This document shows positions 52,126-63,170 of a stretch of 64,000 bases of DNA, in pieces. The position numbers and the translations under genes were made by a program. The stretch comes from Paraburkholderia podalyriae (GTDB taxonomy: Bacteria; Pseudomonadota; Gammaproteobacteria; Burkholderiales; Burkholderiaceae). Within the stretch, counting starts at the first letter, position 1. Each line of letters starts with the position of its first letter. The stretch is taken from positions 124,001 through 188,000 of the forward strand of contig NZ_VZQQ01000008.1 in the NCBI RefSeq assembly GCF_014397785.1, in the 5' to 3' direction. Under the pieces are notes generated by a model. That model did no database searches. It was not told where the DNA came from and worked only from the letters and a program-made list of their open reading frames with translations.

Positions 52126-52803
52126 ATGAAGCTGCTGTTGATCGAAGACAACCCCACACTTGCGCACTGGCTCGCGAAGATGCTGGAGCAGGAAGCTTTC
52201 GCGCTCGACGCCGTGCAGGACGGCGACGAAGCCGACCGCCTGCTGCGCACCAATCACTACGATGTGATCCTGCTCGACCTGAACCTGCCGAAGCTCTCGG
52301 GCAAGAACGTACTGCGCCGGCTGCGTCAGCGTGGCGACGCGACGCCGGTGCTGATCCTCACCGCCAGCGGCTCCATCGACGAGAAGGTGGAACTGCTCGG
52401 CGCTGGCGCTGACGACTATCTGGTGAAGCCGTTCGAAGTGCGCGAGCTGATTGCGCGCATCAAGGTGGCGATTCGCCGGCAGTCGCCGTCGAAAGCGAGC
52501 GAGGTGGTGTGCGGCGATTTGTCGTTCGACATCGACACGCGCCAGTTCACGCTGAAGGGCGCGCCCCTGAACGTGACGCCGCGCGAGCGTTCGGTGCTCG
52601 AAGCGCTGATCCTGCGCCTCGGCAAGACCGTGACGAAGCCCGCGCTCGTCGATGCGATCTTCACGCTCGCCGACGAGCCGAGCGAGGACGCCGTCGAGAT
52701 CTACATTTCCCGTCTGCGTAAGAAGCTCGACGGCAGCTCGGCCGCGATCGTCACGCTGCGCGGGCTCGGCTATCTGCTGCGCAAGAAGGAAGACGACCAG
52801 TAA
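52126..52803 (+). CDS. OmpR/TctD-type response regulator 1
   Basis: The 225 aa protein has a receiver with the phospho-acceptor Asp in VILLDLNLPKLSG and the Lys of LVKPFEV, then a winged-helix DNA-binding domain (RERSVLEALILRLGKTV ... ISRLRKKL). There is no clear Shine-Dalgarno. It is followed two bases later by its kinase. It is divergent from the importer operon, a likely target. Confidence 0.93.
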   Translation: MKLLLIEDNPTLAHWLAKMLEQEAFALDAVQDGDEADRLLRTNHYDVILLDLNLPKLSGKNVLRRLRQRGDATPVLILTASGSIDEKVELLGAGADDYLVKPFEVRELIARIKVAIRRQSPSKASEVVCGDLSFDIDTRQFTLKGAPLNVTPRERSVLEALILRLGKTVTKPALVDAIFTLADEPSEDAVEIYISRLRKKLDGSSAAIVTLRGLGYLLRKKEDDQ

Positions 52804-52805
52804 CG

Positions 52806-54191
52806 ATGGCCAATAGCCTGCGCATACGCCTGCTGTGGTGGCTGCTCGTGCCGCTCGCGCTCTATGTGTTCGTGACCGGCAAGACCGAGTACGACAACGC
52901 GCGCAGCACCGCGAATCTCGTGCAGGACAATCAGCTGGTCGCGTCGGCGCGGATGATCGCGGGCGAGATCGAATGGAGCGACGGCTTTCTGCGTGTCGAT
53001 GTGCCGCCCGCCGCGCTGGAGATCTTCGCGTCGCCGTATCGCGACCAGGTGTTTTATGGCGTGCGGGTCGACGATGGACAACTGCTCGCGGGTACGCCTG
53101 ATTTCCCGCGGCGTCCGCTGTTGGCGCCGGACGTGCCGGACTCGTACTACACGGAGTTGCACGGCCAACAGGTGCGCGCCGTCGACATCGTGCGGCTCAT
53201 GTACGACAACGGCGCGGCGCGCCCCGTGCGCGTGACGGTCGGCAAGACGGTGCGCTCGCGCGACGCGATGACGCAACAGCTATGGCGGCCACAACTCGTG
53301 CGCCAGCTCGAAATGATCGCGCTGGCGGTCGCACTGGTTTGCATCGGGCTCACATTCGAGTTGCGGCCCTTGATGAAGGTGAAAGACGAGGTGGCCGACC
53401 GCGATCCGATGCAGCTCGAACCGATTCGCGTCGAGCGTCTGCATACGGAACTGCGGCCCATCGTCGATGCGATCAATCAGTGCATCGCGCGGCTCGGCGT
53501 GCAGGTGGCCGCGCAGCGGCGCTTTATTGCCGACGCCGCGCATCAGTTGCGCACGCCGCTCACGCTGCTAGGCACGCAATTGCAGTTCGCGCGGCAGCAG
53601 GAAGGCCTCAATCCGGCACTCGACGAGGCGCTTGCCGCGATGCATCGCAGCAATCGCTCGATGGTCGGTCTCACCAACAAGCTGCTGTTGCTCGCGCAGG
53701 CCGAGGCCGCCGACTACTCGCAACTGGCGTTGGAAAGCGTCGATCTGGTGCCGCTCGCGATGGAGGTCGTCGAAGATCTCGGGCTGCTCGCGCAGGCGCG
53801 TGAAATCGATCTGGGCGCGGAATTGCACGGCGCGGCGCCGGTGCTCGGACATCGCGGCCTGTTGTTGGCACTGGTTGCGAATCTCGCCGAGAACGCGATC
53901 CGCTATACGGGCTGCGGTGGTCACGTGACGGTTGCCGTGAGCGCAGATGCCGATGGCGATACGGTTACCGTGAGCGTGACCGACAACGGCCCCGGCATTC
54001 CGGCCGAATCGCGCAGCCGCGTGTTCGAGCCGTTTTTTCGGGCGTCGACGGATACCGAGGGCACCGGCCTCGGCCTTGCGATCGTGCGCGAAATCGCGGA
54101 CGCGCATCACGGCGAGATCGCGCTGAAGTCGGGCGAGGGCGGCAAGGGCGTGCATATCGCCGTGACATTTCCACGCGCGGCACCGAAGTGA
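52806..54191 (+). CDS. TctE-type sensor histidine kinase 1
   Basis: The 461 aa protein has two membrane segments (about 8-24 and 165-185) enclosing a 2CSK-type periplasmic domain (LVQDNQLVASARMIAGEI ... VPPAALEIF). HAMP-like and HisKA regions follow (DAAHQLRTPLTLLGTQ, phospho-His) with an HATPase domain: NLAENAIRYT, DNGPGIP, GTGLGLAIV. It pairs with response regulator 1. Confidence 0.93.
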   Translation: MANSLRIRLLWWLLVPLALYVFVTGKTEYDNARSTANLVQDNQLVASARMIAGEIEWSDGFLRVDVPPAALEIFASPYRDQVFYGVRVDDGQLLAGTPDFPRRPLLAPDVPDSYYTELHGQQVRAVDIVRLMYDNGAARPVRVTVGKTVRSRDAMTQQLWRPQLVRQLEMIALAVALVCIGLTFELRPLMKVKDEVADRDPMQLEPIRVERLHTELRPIVDAINQCIARLGVQVAAQRRFIADAAHQLRTPLTLLGTQLQFARQQEGLNPALDEALAAMHRSNRSMVGLTNKLLLLAQAEAADYSQLALESVDLVPLAMEVVEDLGLLAQAREIDLGAELHGAAPVLGHRGLLLALVANLAENAIRYTGCGGHVTVAVSADADGDTVTVSVTDNGPGIPAESRSRVFEPFFRASTDTEGTGLGLAIVREIADAHHGEIALKSGEGGKGVHIAVTFPRAAPK

Positions 54192-54315
54192 TCGGGATAA
54201 ACCCGAGGTTCGTGCAACATACACCGCGCTGAAAGCATCGAGAAGGGTTCGCCCCTTCAGAATCACGGGCAGGCGACCCGCGCGGCGCCCAGACAAGATG
54301 ACGGAGACACCCGCA

Positions 54316-55356
54316 ATGAAGCTTCCCCTGACGCGTTTCTCGCGCGCGGCGTATGCCGCCGTCGCGGCGTCGCTCGCGTTGGGCGCGCTCGCGCGACTCG
54401 CGACGCCTGCGCAAGCCGCCGCGCCAGAGAAACTCGCGATCATGGTGGGCGGCATCAACAAGCTGATTTACCTGCCGGCGCGGCTTGCCGAACAGCTCGG
54501 CTATTTCAAGGCGGAAGGGCTCGACGTCGAACTGCTGTCACAGCCGACCGGCATCGACGGCGAAAACGAAATGCTCGCCGGCGCGGTGCAGGGCGTGGTC
54601 GGCTTCTACGATCACACGATCGATCTGCAGACTCGCGGCAAGGAAGTGAAGACGATCGTCGTGTTCAGCCAGGTGCCCGGTGAAGTGCAACTGGTCGCGG
54701 CGAAATCGGCCGATTCGATCCGCAGCATGGCCGACGTGCGCGGCAAAACGCTCGGCGTAACCGGGCTCGGCTCGTCGACGAGTTTTCTGACGCAATACCT
54801 CGCGCAGCGCGCGGGCGTGCCGTCCACGCAATACAGGCTGCTGCCGGTCGGCGCGGACGGCAGTTTCATCGCGGCGATGCGGCAAGGACGCATTCACGCG
54901 GGTATGACGACCGAGCCGACCGTCACTCAACTATTGAAAGCGGGCGATGCGAAAGTACTGGTCGACATGCGCAATGTCGACGGCACGCGCGCCGCGCTCG
55001 GGGGAATGTATCCGGCGTCGAGCCTCTATGTGCAAAGCACGTGGCTCGACGCGCATCCCGACGAAGCCGCGAAACTCGCGCGTGCATTCGTCAAAACGTT
55101 GCGCTACATGCACACCCATAGCGCGGAACAGATCGCCGCGCAGATGCCAAACGAAGACATCGGCAATGACAGGGCGCTGTATATCAGCGCGTTGCAGGCC
55201 TCGCTGCCGATGTACACCGTCGACGGCAAGATGCCCGCCGACGGTCCGCAGACGGTGCTCAAGGTACTGTCGAGTTTCAATCCGGCGGTGATCGGGCGGC
55301 ATATCGACCTGTCGCGCACGTTTACCAATCAGTTCGTCAATGACGTGAAGCCTTGA
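54316..55356 (+). CDS. Paralogous substrate-binding protein placed between two kinases
   Basis: Start taken at the ATG giving MKLPLTRFSRAAYAAV (346 aa), about 10 bases after CGGAG; an ATG at 54298 is in frame. Signal peptide, then the same pattern as the importer's binding protein (YLPARLAEQLGYFKAEGLDV, GVTGLGSSTSFLTQYLAQRA, AGMTTEPTVTQLLKAG). By eye it is about two-thirds identical to it. No permease or ATPase accompanies it, so it may present ligand to the adjacent kinases or feed the same importer. Confidence 0.9.
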   Translation: MKLPLTRFSRAAYAAVAASLALGALARLATPAQAAAPEKLAIMVGGINKLIYLPARLAEQLGYFKAEGLDVELLSQPTGIDGENEMLAGAVQGVVGFYDHTIDLQTRGKEVKTIVVFSQVPGEVQLVAAKSADSIRSMADVRGKTLGVTGLGSSTSFLTQYLAQRAGVPSTQYRLLPVGADGSFIAAMRQGRIHAGMTTEPTVTQLLKAGDAKVLVDMRNVDGTRAALGGMYPASSLYVQSTWLDAHPDEAAKLARAFVKTLRYMHTHSAEQIAAQMPNEDIGNDRALYISALQASLPMYTVDGKMPADGPQTVLKVLSSFNPAVIGRHIDLSRTFTNQFVNDVKP

Positions 55357-55406
55357 AAGCGGGCTGACCGCGCGGGTTGCTTCGAGCACAAAAGGATCGG
55401 CATATC

Positions 55407-56789
55407 GTGTTTTCAGGCAGTTTGCGCGGACGCTTGTTATGGTGGTTGCTATTGCCGCTGGCGGCATTCGTATCAATTTCCGTCGTCATCTCATACCGGT
55501 TCGCGCAGAACACCGCGGACCTGGTTCAGGACGATGCGCTGCTTTCGTCGATGCGGATCATCGGCGAGGATATCGACTGGGTCAACGGTTCGGTGTCGAT
55601 CCAGATTCCGCCGGCCGCGCTCGAACTGTTCGAATCGCCGCAACAGGACACTGTGTTCTATCGCGTCGAGGCAAGCGACCATCGTCTGCTTGCGGGCATC
55701 CCCGACTTGCCGCTGCCGGCGCACGTGAGCGACAGTCCGACGCTTTATTCCACGCATTTCGCCGATGGCCGCGCGGCGCGCGCGGTCGCCTATGCGCGGC
55801 AGCTCTACGATTCGGGACATACCGAGGAAGTGATCGTCGCGGTCGCGAAGACCGAGGGCTCGCGCGATGCGATGGTGTGGCGTCTGCTGCGGCCGCAATT
55901 ATCAGGCGAAGTCCTGACACTGATACTGGCGATGGTGTTCGTCTACCTGGGCCTGACCTTCGAACTGCTGCCGCTGATGAAGGTAAAGGACGATGTCGCC
56001 GATCGCAATGCGTCGCAACTCGAACCGATTCGCGTTGCGCGTCTGCACGTCGAACTGCGGCCTATCGTCGAGGCGATCAACCAGTGCATCGCGCGAATGG
56101 GCCAGCAGGCCGCGACGCAGCGACAATTCATCTCGGATGCCGCGCATCAGTTACGCACGCCGCTCGCGTTGCTGGCCGCGCAAATCCAGTTCGCGCGGCA
56201 GCGCGATAGCCGCGACGCCCCGCTTGACGAAGCGCTTGCGGGCATGCACAAGAGCAGCCGCAAGCTGACCACGCTGACCAACAAGCTGTTGCTGCTTGCG
56301 CAGGCCGAGTCGGCCGCGCCGGTGAACGTGCGCGAGCGGATCGATCTGAGCGGGTTGATCGCGGGCGTGCTCGAAGAACTGATCGCGTTTGCGCAGTCGC
56401 GAGAAATCGATTTGGGCGCGGAACTGGAAGACGGCTTGTACGTGACCGGCGACGAAGCGTTGACCGCGGCGCTCGTGACCAATCTGGTCGACAATGCGCT
56501 GCGCTATACACAGGCGGGCGGTCGCGTCACGGTGCACACACAGCGGCGCGACGGGATGGCGATCGTGCGCGTGATCGACAACGGACCCGGCATCAGGGCC
56601 GATGCACGCGAACGGGTGTTCGAGCGCTTCTATCGCGCGTCGAGCTATGCGGAAGGGACTGGACTCGGGCTGCCGATCGTGCGCGAGATTGCGCATCGCC
56701 AGGGCGGCAGCGTGACGCTCGAATCGAATCAAGGCGGCGCAGGCCTCGTCGCGACCGTCGAGATGCGCTTATGGACCGGCGCAATCTGA
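55407..56789 (+). CDS. TctE-type sensor histidine kinase 2
   Basis: I prefer the GTG at 55407 (AAAGGA upstream; 460 aa). The same layout as kinase 1: two membrane segments, a 2CSK-type sensor (LVQDDALLSSMRIIGEDIDW), phospho-His in DAAHQLRTPLALLAAQ, and HATPase motifs NLVDNALRYT, DNGPGIR, GTGLGLPIV. It is a diverged duplicate of kinase 1. Confidence 0.92.
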   Translation: MFSGSLRGRLLWWLLLPLAAFVSISVVISYRFAQNTADLVQDDALLSSMRIIGEDIDWVNGSVSIQIPPAALELFESPQQDTVFYRVEASDHRLLAGIPDLPLPAHVSDSPTLYSTHFADGRAARAVAYARQLYDSGHTEEVIVAVAKTEGSRDAMVWRLLRPQLSGEVLTLILAMVFVYLGLTFELLPLMKVKDDVADRNASQLEPIRVARLHVELRPIVEAINQCIARMGQQAATQRQFISDAAHQLRTPLALLAAQIQFARQRDSRDAPLDEALAGMHKSSRKLTTLTNKLLLLAQAESAAPVNVRERIDLSGLIAGVLEELIAFAQSREIDLGAELEDGLYVTGDEALTAALVTNLVDNALRYTQAGGRVTVHTQRRDGMAIVRVIDNGPGIRADARERVFERFYRASSYAEGTGLGLPIVREIAHRQGGSVTLESNQGGAGLVATVEMRLWTGAI

Positions 56790-56820
56790 CGTCGCGCGAG
56801 TCGCAAAGGAGAAGACAACG

Positions 56821-57516
56821 ATGAAACTGCTGCTCGTGGAAGACGATGCGGACCTCGCGCGCTGGGTGATGAACCTGATGCAGGTCGAGCAATTCGCGAT
56901 CGACTGGGCGCAAAACGGCGAATGCGCCGAGACGCTGCTCGGTCTGCAATGCTATGACGCGGTGCTGCTCGATCTGCGCCTGCCCGGCATGGGCGGCAAG
57001 GAGGTGCTCGCGAGGTTGCGGCGCAAGCGCGACAACGTGCCGGTGCTGATGCTGACGGCGAATGGCTCGACCGACGACAAGGTGGACTGTTTTTCGGCCG
57101 GTGCCGACGATTATGTCGTCAAGCCCTTCGATGCGCGCGAACTGGTGGCGCGCATCAAGGCGCTGATTCGCCGTCAGGCCTCGGGAGACAGAGGGCAGTC
57201 GATCGAATGCGGCAATCTGCGTTATCTATTCGATTCACGCGAATTCGCTCTGCAAGACGAACGCCTGCCGTTGCGCCGCCGCGAACACGCGATCCTCGAA
57301 GCGCTGATGCTGAAGCAGGGCAAGACCGTTTCGAAGGCGACGCTGATGGACAAGATCTTTACGCTCGACGAAGAGCCGAGCGCCGATGCGATCGATATCT
57401 ATATTCACCGACTGCGCAAGCATCTCGCGACATCGACAGCGAAGATCATGACGCTGCGCGGACTCGGCTACATTCTGCGCGAAGAAGAACCGCGCGAGGC
57501 ATTTGCGTCTGCCTGA
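56821..57516 (+). CDS. OmpR/TctD-type response regulator 2
   Basis: The 231 aa protein follows AAAGGAGAAGACAACG. Receiver with Asp in AVLLDLRLPGMGG and Lys in VVKPFDAREL, then a winged helix (REHAILEALMLKQGKTV ... IHRLRKHL). It completes the mirror-like order RR1-HK1-SBP-HK2-RR2 on the plus strand. Confidence 0.93.
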   Translation: MKLLLVEDDADLARWVMNLMQVEQFAIDWAQNGECAETLLGLQCYDAVLLDLRLPGMGGKEVLARLRRKRDNVPVLMLTANGSTDDKVDCFSAGADDYVVKPFDARELVARIKALIRRQASGDRGQSIECGNLRYLFDSREFALQDERLPLRRREHAILEALMLKQGKTVSKATLMDKIFTLDEEPSADAIDIYIHRLRKHLATSTAKIMTLRGLGYILREEEPREAFASA

Positions 57517-60081
<2,565 letters not shown>

Positions 60082-60183
60082 AGTCAGGCAGGCGCTGAGG
60101 CGGTAATCGCTGCCTCAGAGGCTGCGATGGCCCCGAAAGCCATACCGTAACCACGCATTGCGGCCGCGAGCAGGACCCCAAAT

Positions 60184-60219
60184 ACGACAATGGCGCCTTA
60201 GGGCGCCATTGTCGTTTCT
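60184..60219 (+). terminator. Intrinsic terminator of icd
   Basis: A perfect 14-bp stem (ACGACAATGGCGCC / GGCGCCATTGTCGT) with tetraloop TTAG, followed by TTCTGCTTT. It lies about 100 bp after the icd stop. Confidence 0.88.
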
Positions 60220-60256
60220 GCTTTCACTGCTACGTCGCCGTCGCTCATACCCGTCC

Positions 60257-60484
60257 TTATACGTGAACGATTTCCCAATCGGCGAGCTTCTCCGGAATTT
60301 CGAGCGTCGACGTATCGAGCTCGGACAGATGCTCGCAGCTCAGGCCGCGCGCGAGGTCGTCAGCGGCCTGTTGCGCGCTTGAGAATTCTCCGAGTGTTTC
60401 GTTGCCGTAGGTGGCTTCCCAGCCGTCCTGACCCGGCAGAATGTAGAACGCTCCCTGCGTCGAACCAAAGCGAAAGCCTTTCAT
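60257..60484 (-). CDS. Small hypothetical protein (75 aa)
   Basis: Start at the ATG giving MKGFRFGSTQGAFYILPGQD with CTGGGAG upstream. Compact, soluble, acidic, with GWEATYGNETLGEFSSAQQA and ending EKLADWEIVHV. The pattern resembles small conserved proteobacterial proteins with a beta-hairpin and helix; no function known. Confidence 0.75.
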   Translation of the reverse strand: MKGFRFGSTQGAFYILPGQDGWEATYGNETLGEFSSAQQAADDLARGLSCEHLSELDTSTLEIPEKLADWEIVHV

Positions 60485-60845
60485 TTTTAGTCTCCCAGTT
60501 GCCAATAGAAAATGCCGCGATTCGTGACGGCTTCTTCGCAATCTGTGGGATTTGGGTGGCCCGTGTCGTGAGGCCCTCGAATCCGACTACGTGAAGCGCG
60601 TGCTCTTGTGAAAGAGTCTACGTCAGCGAATCGTCGTGCAAGCAGGCGTCAAATCGTTCCTTATATTAAAAATATTCGATTAAAAACAATGCCTTGTGCG
60701 TTTCATTTTACGATGTGCAACGGCGCCGGGCATCGTGAAACGCCCGGTTTGTGCCGCGCACCATGGTTTTTTACGACGCGCGGCATCGTTTCGTATCGTG
60801 AAAATTAGGGGCTGCGCGCCACGCGCGAAACGGCACTGTGCGGCC
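60485..60845. other. AT-rich regulatory gap
   Basis: About 360 bp between the small protein gene and the end of the LysR gene. It has an AT-rich block (60660-60690) and a dispersed inverted repeat, CGTTTCA...ACGATG (60699-60715) against CATCGTGAAACG (60731-60742), with ATCGTGAAA occurring again near 60795. No gene supported. Confidence 0.4.
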
Positions 60846-61742
60846 CTATGCCGGGCCGAGCCGTTCGATCAGCATCGCGACAAAAGTCTCCGTGACCGGT
60901 GGCAGGGTGCGGCCGCGCTTTCTGATCAGCGCGATGCGGCGTGTGAACGCCGGTTCGTCGATCGGCCGCGCGACCAATTCGGGCTCCGCGCGCACTTCGC
61001 GCGCCGACGCCGGCAGGATCGTGATGCCGAGCCCGGCGCGCGCCATCGCCACCGCGCTCATTATGTAAGTCGGCTCGCAGGCGATGCGCGGCACGCATTG
61101 CGCGTCGGCGAACGCGCTATCGACGACCGCGCGCACGCTCGTGCCTTGCGCGGTCAGCACGAGCGGCTCGTTCGCGAGATCGGCGAGCGTGACGGGTCGG
61201 CGCCGCCGCGCGAGCGCATGCTGCTTCGGCAACACCGCGACGAGCCGGTCGATGCCCGCATGCAGCACCTCGAGCCCGCTGTCGTTCAGCTCGCCGCCGG
61301 TGAGCCCGATATCAGCTTCCTCGTTGCGCACCAGCGTGTTGACCATGCTCGCGACGGCATCGCGCACCTCGAAGCCGACGCGCGGCACGGCTTGTCTCAG
61401 CGCCTGCACGAGCTCGGGCAGCAGGCTCGCCGCGAAGGTGGGCAAGCACGCGATGCGCACCGTGCCGCTCGCGCCTTCGCCGAGCGCGCGCGCATCGTGC
61501 AGCACGTGCTCCATGTCGTGCAGCGATTTCTGCAGCACGGGCAGTAACTCGCGGCCGGTCGGCGTCAGCGCGACGTTGCGGCTGTTGCGATCGAACAGGC
61601 GCAGGCCGAGCGTATCCTCCAGCCGGCGAATCTGCACCGTCAACGCCGGCTGCGACAGATGCAGCCGCGCGGCCGCGCGCGTGAAGCTGCCCGTTTGCGC
61701 GACCGCGATAAACGCGCGGATGTCCCGCAGATTCAGATCCAT
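60846..61742 (-). CDS. LysR family regulator of the citrate-type transporter unit
   Basis: Start at the ATG giving MDLNLRDIRAFIAVAQTGSF (298 aa); no clear ribosome site. HTH FTRAAARLHLSQPALTVQIR and a substrate domain (GTVRIACLPTFAASLLPEL). It is divergent from the CitMHS transporter gene with an inverted repeat between them, so it likely controls that unit. Confidence 0.92.
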   Translation of the reverse strand: MDLNLRDIRAFIAVAQTGSFTRAAARLHLSQPALTVQIRRLEDTLGLRLFDRNSRNVALTPTGRELLPVLQKSLHDMEHVLHDARALGEGASGTVRIACLPTFAASLLPELVQALRQAVPRVGFEVRDAVASMVNTLVRNEEADIGLTGGELNDSGLEVLHAGIDRLVAVLPKQHALARRRRPVTLADLANEPLVLTAQGTSVRAVVDSAFADAQCVPRIACEPTYIMSAVAMARAGLGITILPASAREVRAEPELVARPIDEPAFTRRIALIRKRGRTLPPVTETFVAMLIERLGPA

Positions 61743-61764
61743 GATGATTTGTGATGGCTGCAAT

Positions 61765-61780
61765 CAATTCATTTCAATTG
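61765..61780. promoter_or_regulatory. Inverted repeat between LysR and CitMHS genes
   Basis: CAATT-CATTTC-AATTG, 16 bp, in the divergent promoter region; a candidate LysR binding site. Confidence 0.4.
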
Positions 61781-61840
61781 CCTTATTGCTGCTCCGAACT
61801 TACGCTCGATGGCACTAAAAAACAACCTGGAGACAAGCTC

Positions 61841-63145
61841 ATGCTGCCAATGCTGGGGCTGGCTACCATCGTCGTGCTGCTCGGCGCGATCCTGTCAAAA
61901 CGCATGTCGCCGCTCGTCGCGCTGATCATCGTGCCGCTCGCGGCCTCGCTGCTCGGCGGGTTCGGCTTGCAGACGAGCAAGTTCGTCGTCGACGGTTTGA
62001 AGAGCCTCGCGCCCGTCGTCTGCATGTTCGTATTCGCGATCCTGTACTTCGGCACGATCACCGACGCCGGCACGCTCGACCCGATCATCGAGCGCATCCT
62101 GCGCGCGGTCGGCACGCGGCCGACGCGCATCGTGATGGGCACCACGCTGCTCGCGCTGCTGATCCACCTCGACGGCTCCGGCGCCGTCTGCTTCCTCGTC
62201 ACGATTCCCGCGATGCTGCCGCTCTACGACCGCCTGAAGATGGACCGGCGTGTGCTCGCCGCCGCGGTATCGATGGCGGCCGGCATCAACTTCCTGCCGT
62301 GGACGGGGCCGATGATTCGCGCGTCCGCGTCGCTGCATCTGCCGATTTCGGCGCTGTTCAATCCGCTAATTCCGGTGCAGGCGATCGGCCTCGTGTTCGT
62401 GTTTTCGATGGCGTACTGGCTCGGGCGGCGCGAGGAGAAGCGCCTCGGCCTGAGTGCCGCGAGCGGCACGGTGCCGATGCCGCAACGCGAGCTGACGCCG
62501 GAAGAACAGGCGCTGCGCCGCCCGCAAAACTTCTGGTTCAACATCGTGTTGACGCTCGTCGTACTCGGCACGATGGTCGTGATGGGCGAGAAGATTCCGC
62601 CGGCAATCATGTTCATGGTGGGCCTGTGTGTCGCGTTGATGGTCAACTATCCGAACGTCGACATGCAACGCAAACGGATCGACGCGCATGCGCGCGCCGC
62701 GCTGATGATGGCCGGCATCCTGCTCGCCGCCGGCGTGTTCACCGGCGTGATGCAGGGCAGCGGCATGCTGAAGGCGATGGCGCAGGCGGCGGTCGGGTTC
62801 GTGCCGCCGGCGATGGCCAGCCATATTCCGATCGTGCTCGGCCTGCTGTCGATGCCGCTCAGCATGCTGTTCGATCCCGATTCGTTTTATTTCGGCGTAC
62901 TACCGGTGATTGCGGAGGTGGCGGGCCAGCTCGGCGTGCCGGCGGTGCACGTCGGCCAGGCCGCGTTGCTTGGACAGATGACCACCGGCTTTCCGGTCAG
63001 CCCGCTCACGCCCGCGACGTTCCTCGTGGTCGGCCTGTGCGGGATCGATCTGGCCGATCATCAGAGATTCACGTTTCCCCTGCTGTTCGGCGCGTCGGTC
63101 GTGATGACGATCGCGTGCGTCGTGCTCGGGATCTTTCCACTGTGA
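61841..63145 (+). CDS. CitMHS-family citrate/metal transporter
   Basis: Start at the ATG giving MLPMLGLATIVVLLGAILSK with CTGGAGAC upstream; 434 aa and about 11-12 membrane segments. Family features are FAILYFGTITDAGTLDPII, LLIHLDGSGAVCFLVTIPAM, GINFLPWTGPMIRASASL and GFPVSPLTPATFLVVGLCGI. CitMHS proteins import citrate or related acids with Mg or H+. The downstream AtuA-like gene suggests a different organic acid in this case. Confidence 0.92.
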   Translation: MLPMLGLATIVVLLGAILSKRMSPLVALIIVPLAASLLGGFGLQTSKFVVDGLKSLAPVVCMFVFAILYFGTITDAGTLDPIIERILRAVGTRPTRIVMGTTLLALLIHLDGSGAVCFLVTIPAMLPLYDRLKMDRRVLAAAVSMAAGINFLPWTGPMIRASASLHLPISALFNPLIPVQAIGLVFVFSMAYWLGRREEKRLGLSAASGTVPMPQRELTPEEQALRRPQNFWFNIVLTLVVLGTMVVMGEKIPPAIMFMVGLCVALMVNYPNVDMQRKRIDAHARAALMMAGILLAAGVFTGVMQGSGMLKAMAQAAVGFVPPAMASHIPIVLGLLSMPLSMLFDPDSFYFGVLPVIAEVAGQLGVPAVHVGQAALLGQMTTGFPVSPLTPATFLVVGLCGIDLADHQRFTFPLLFGASVVMTIACVVLGIFPL

Positions 63146-63170
63146 GCTTCACTGAACGCACGGGAGCACC

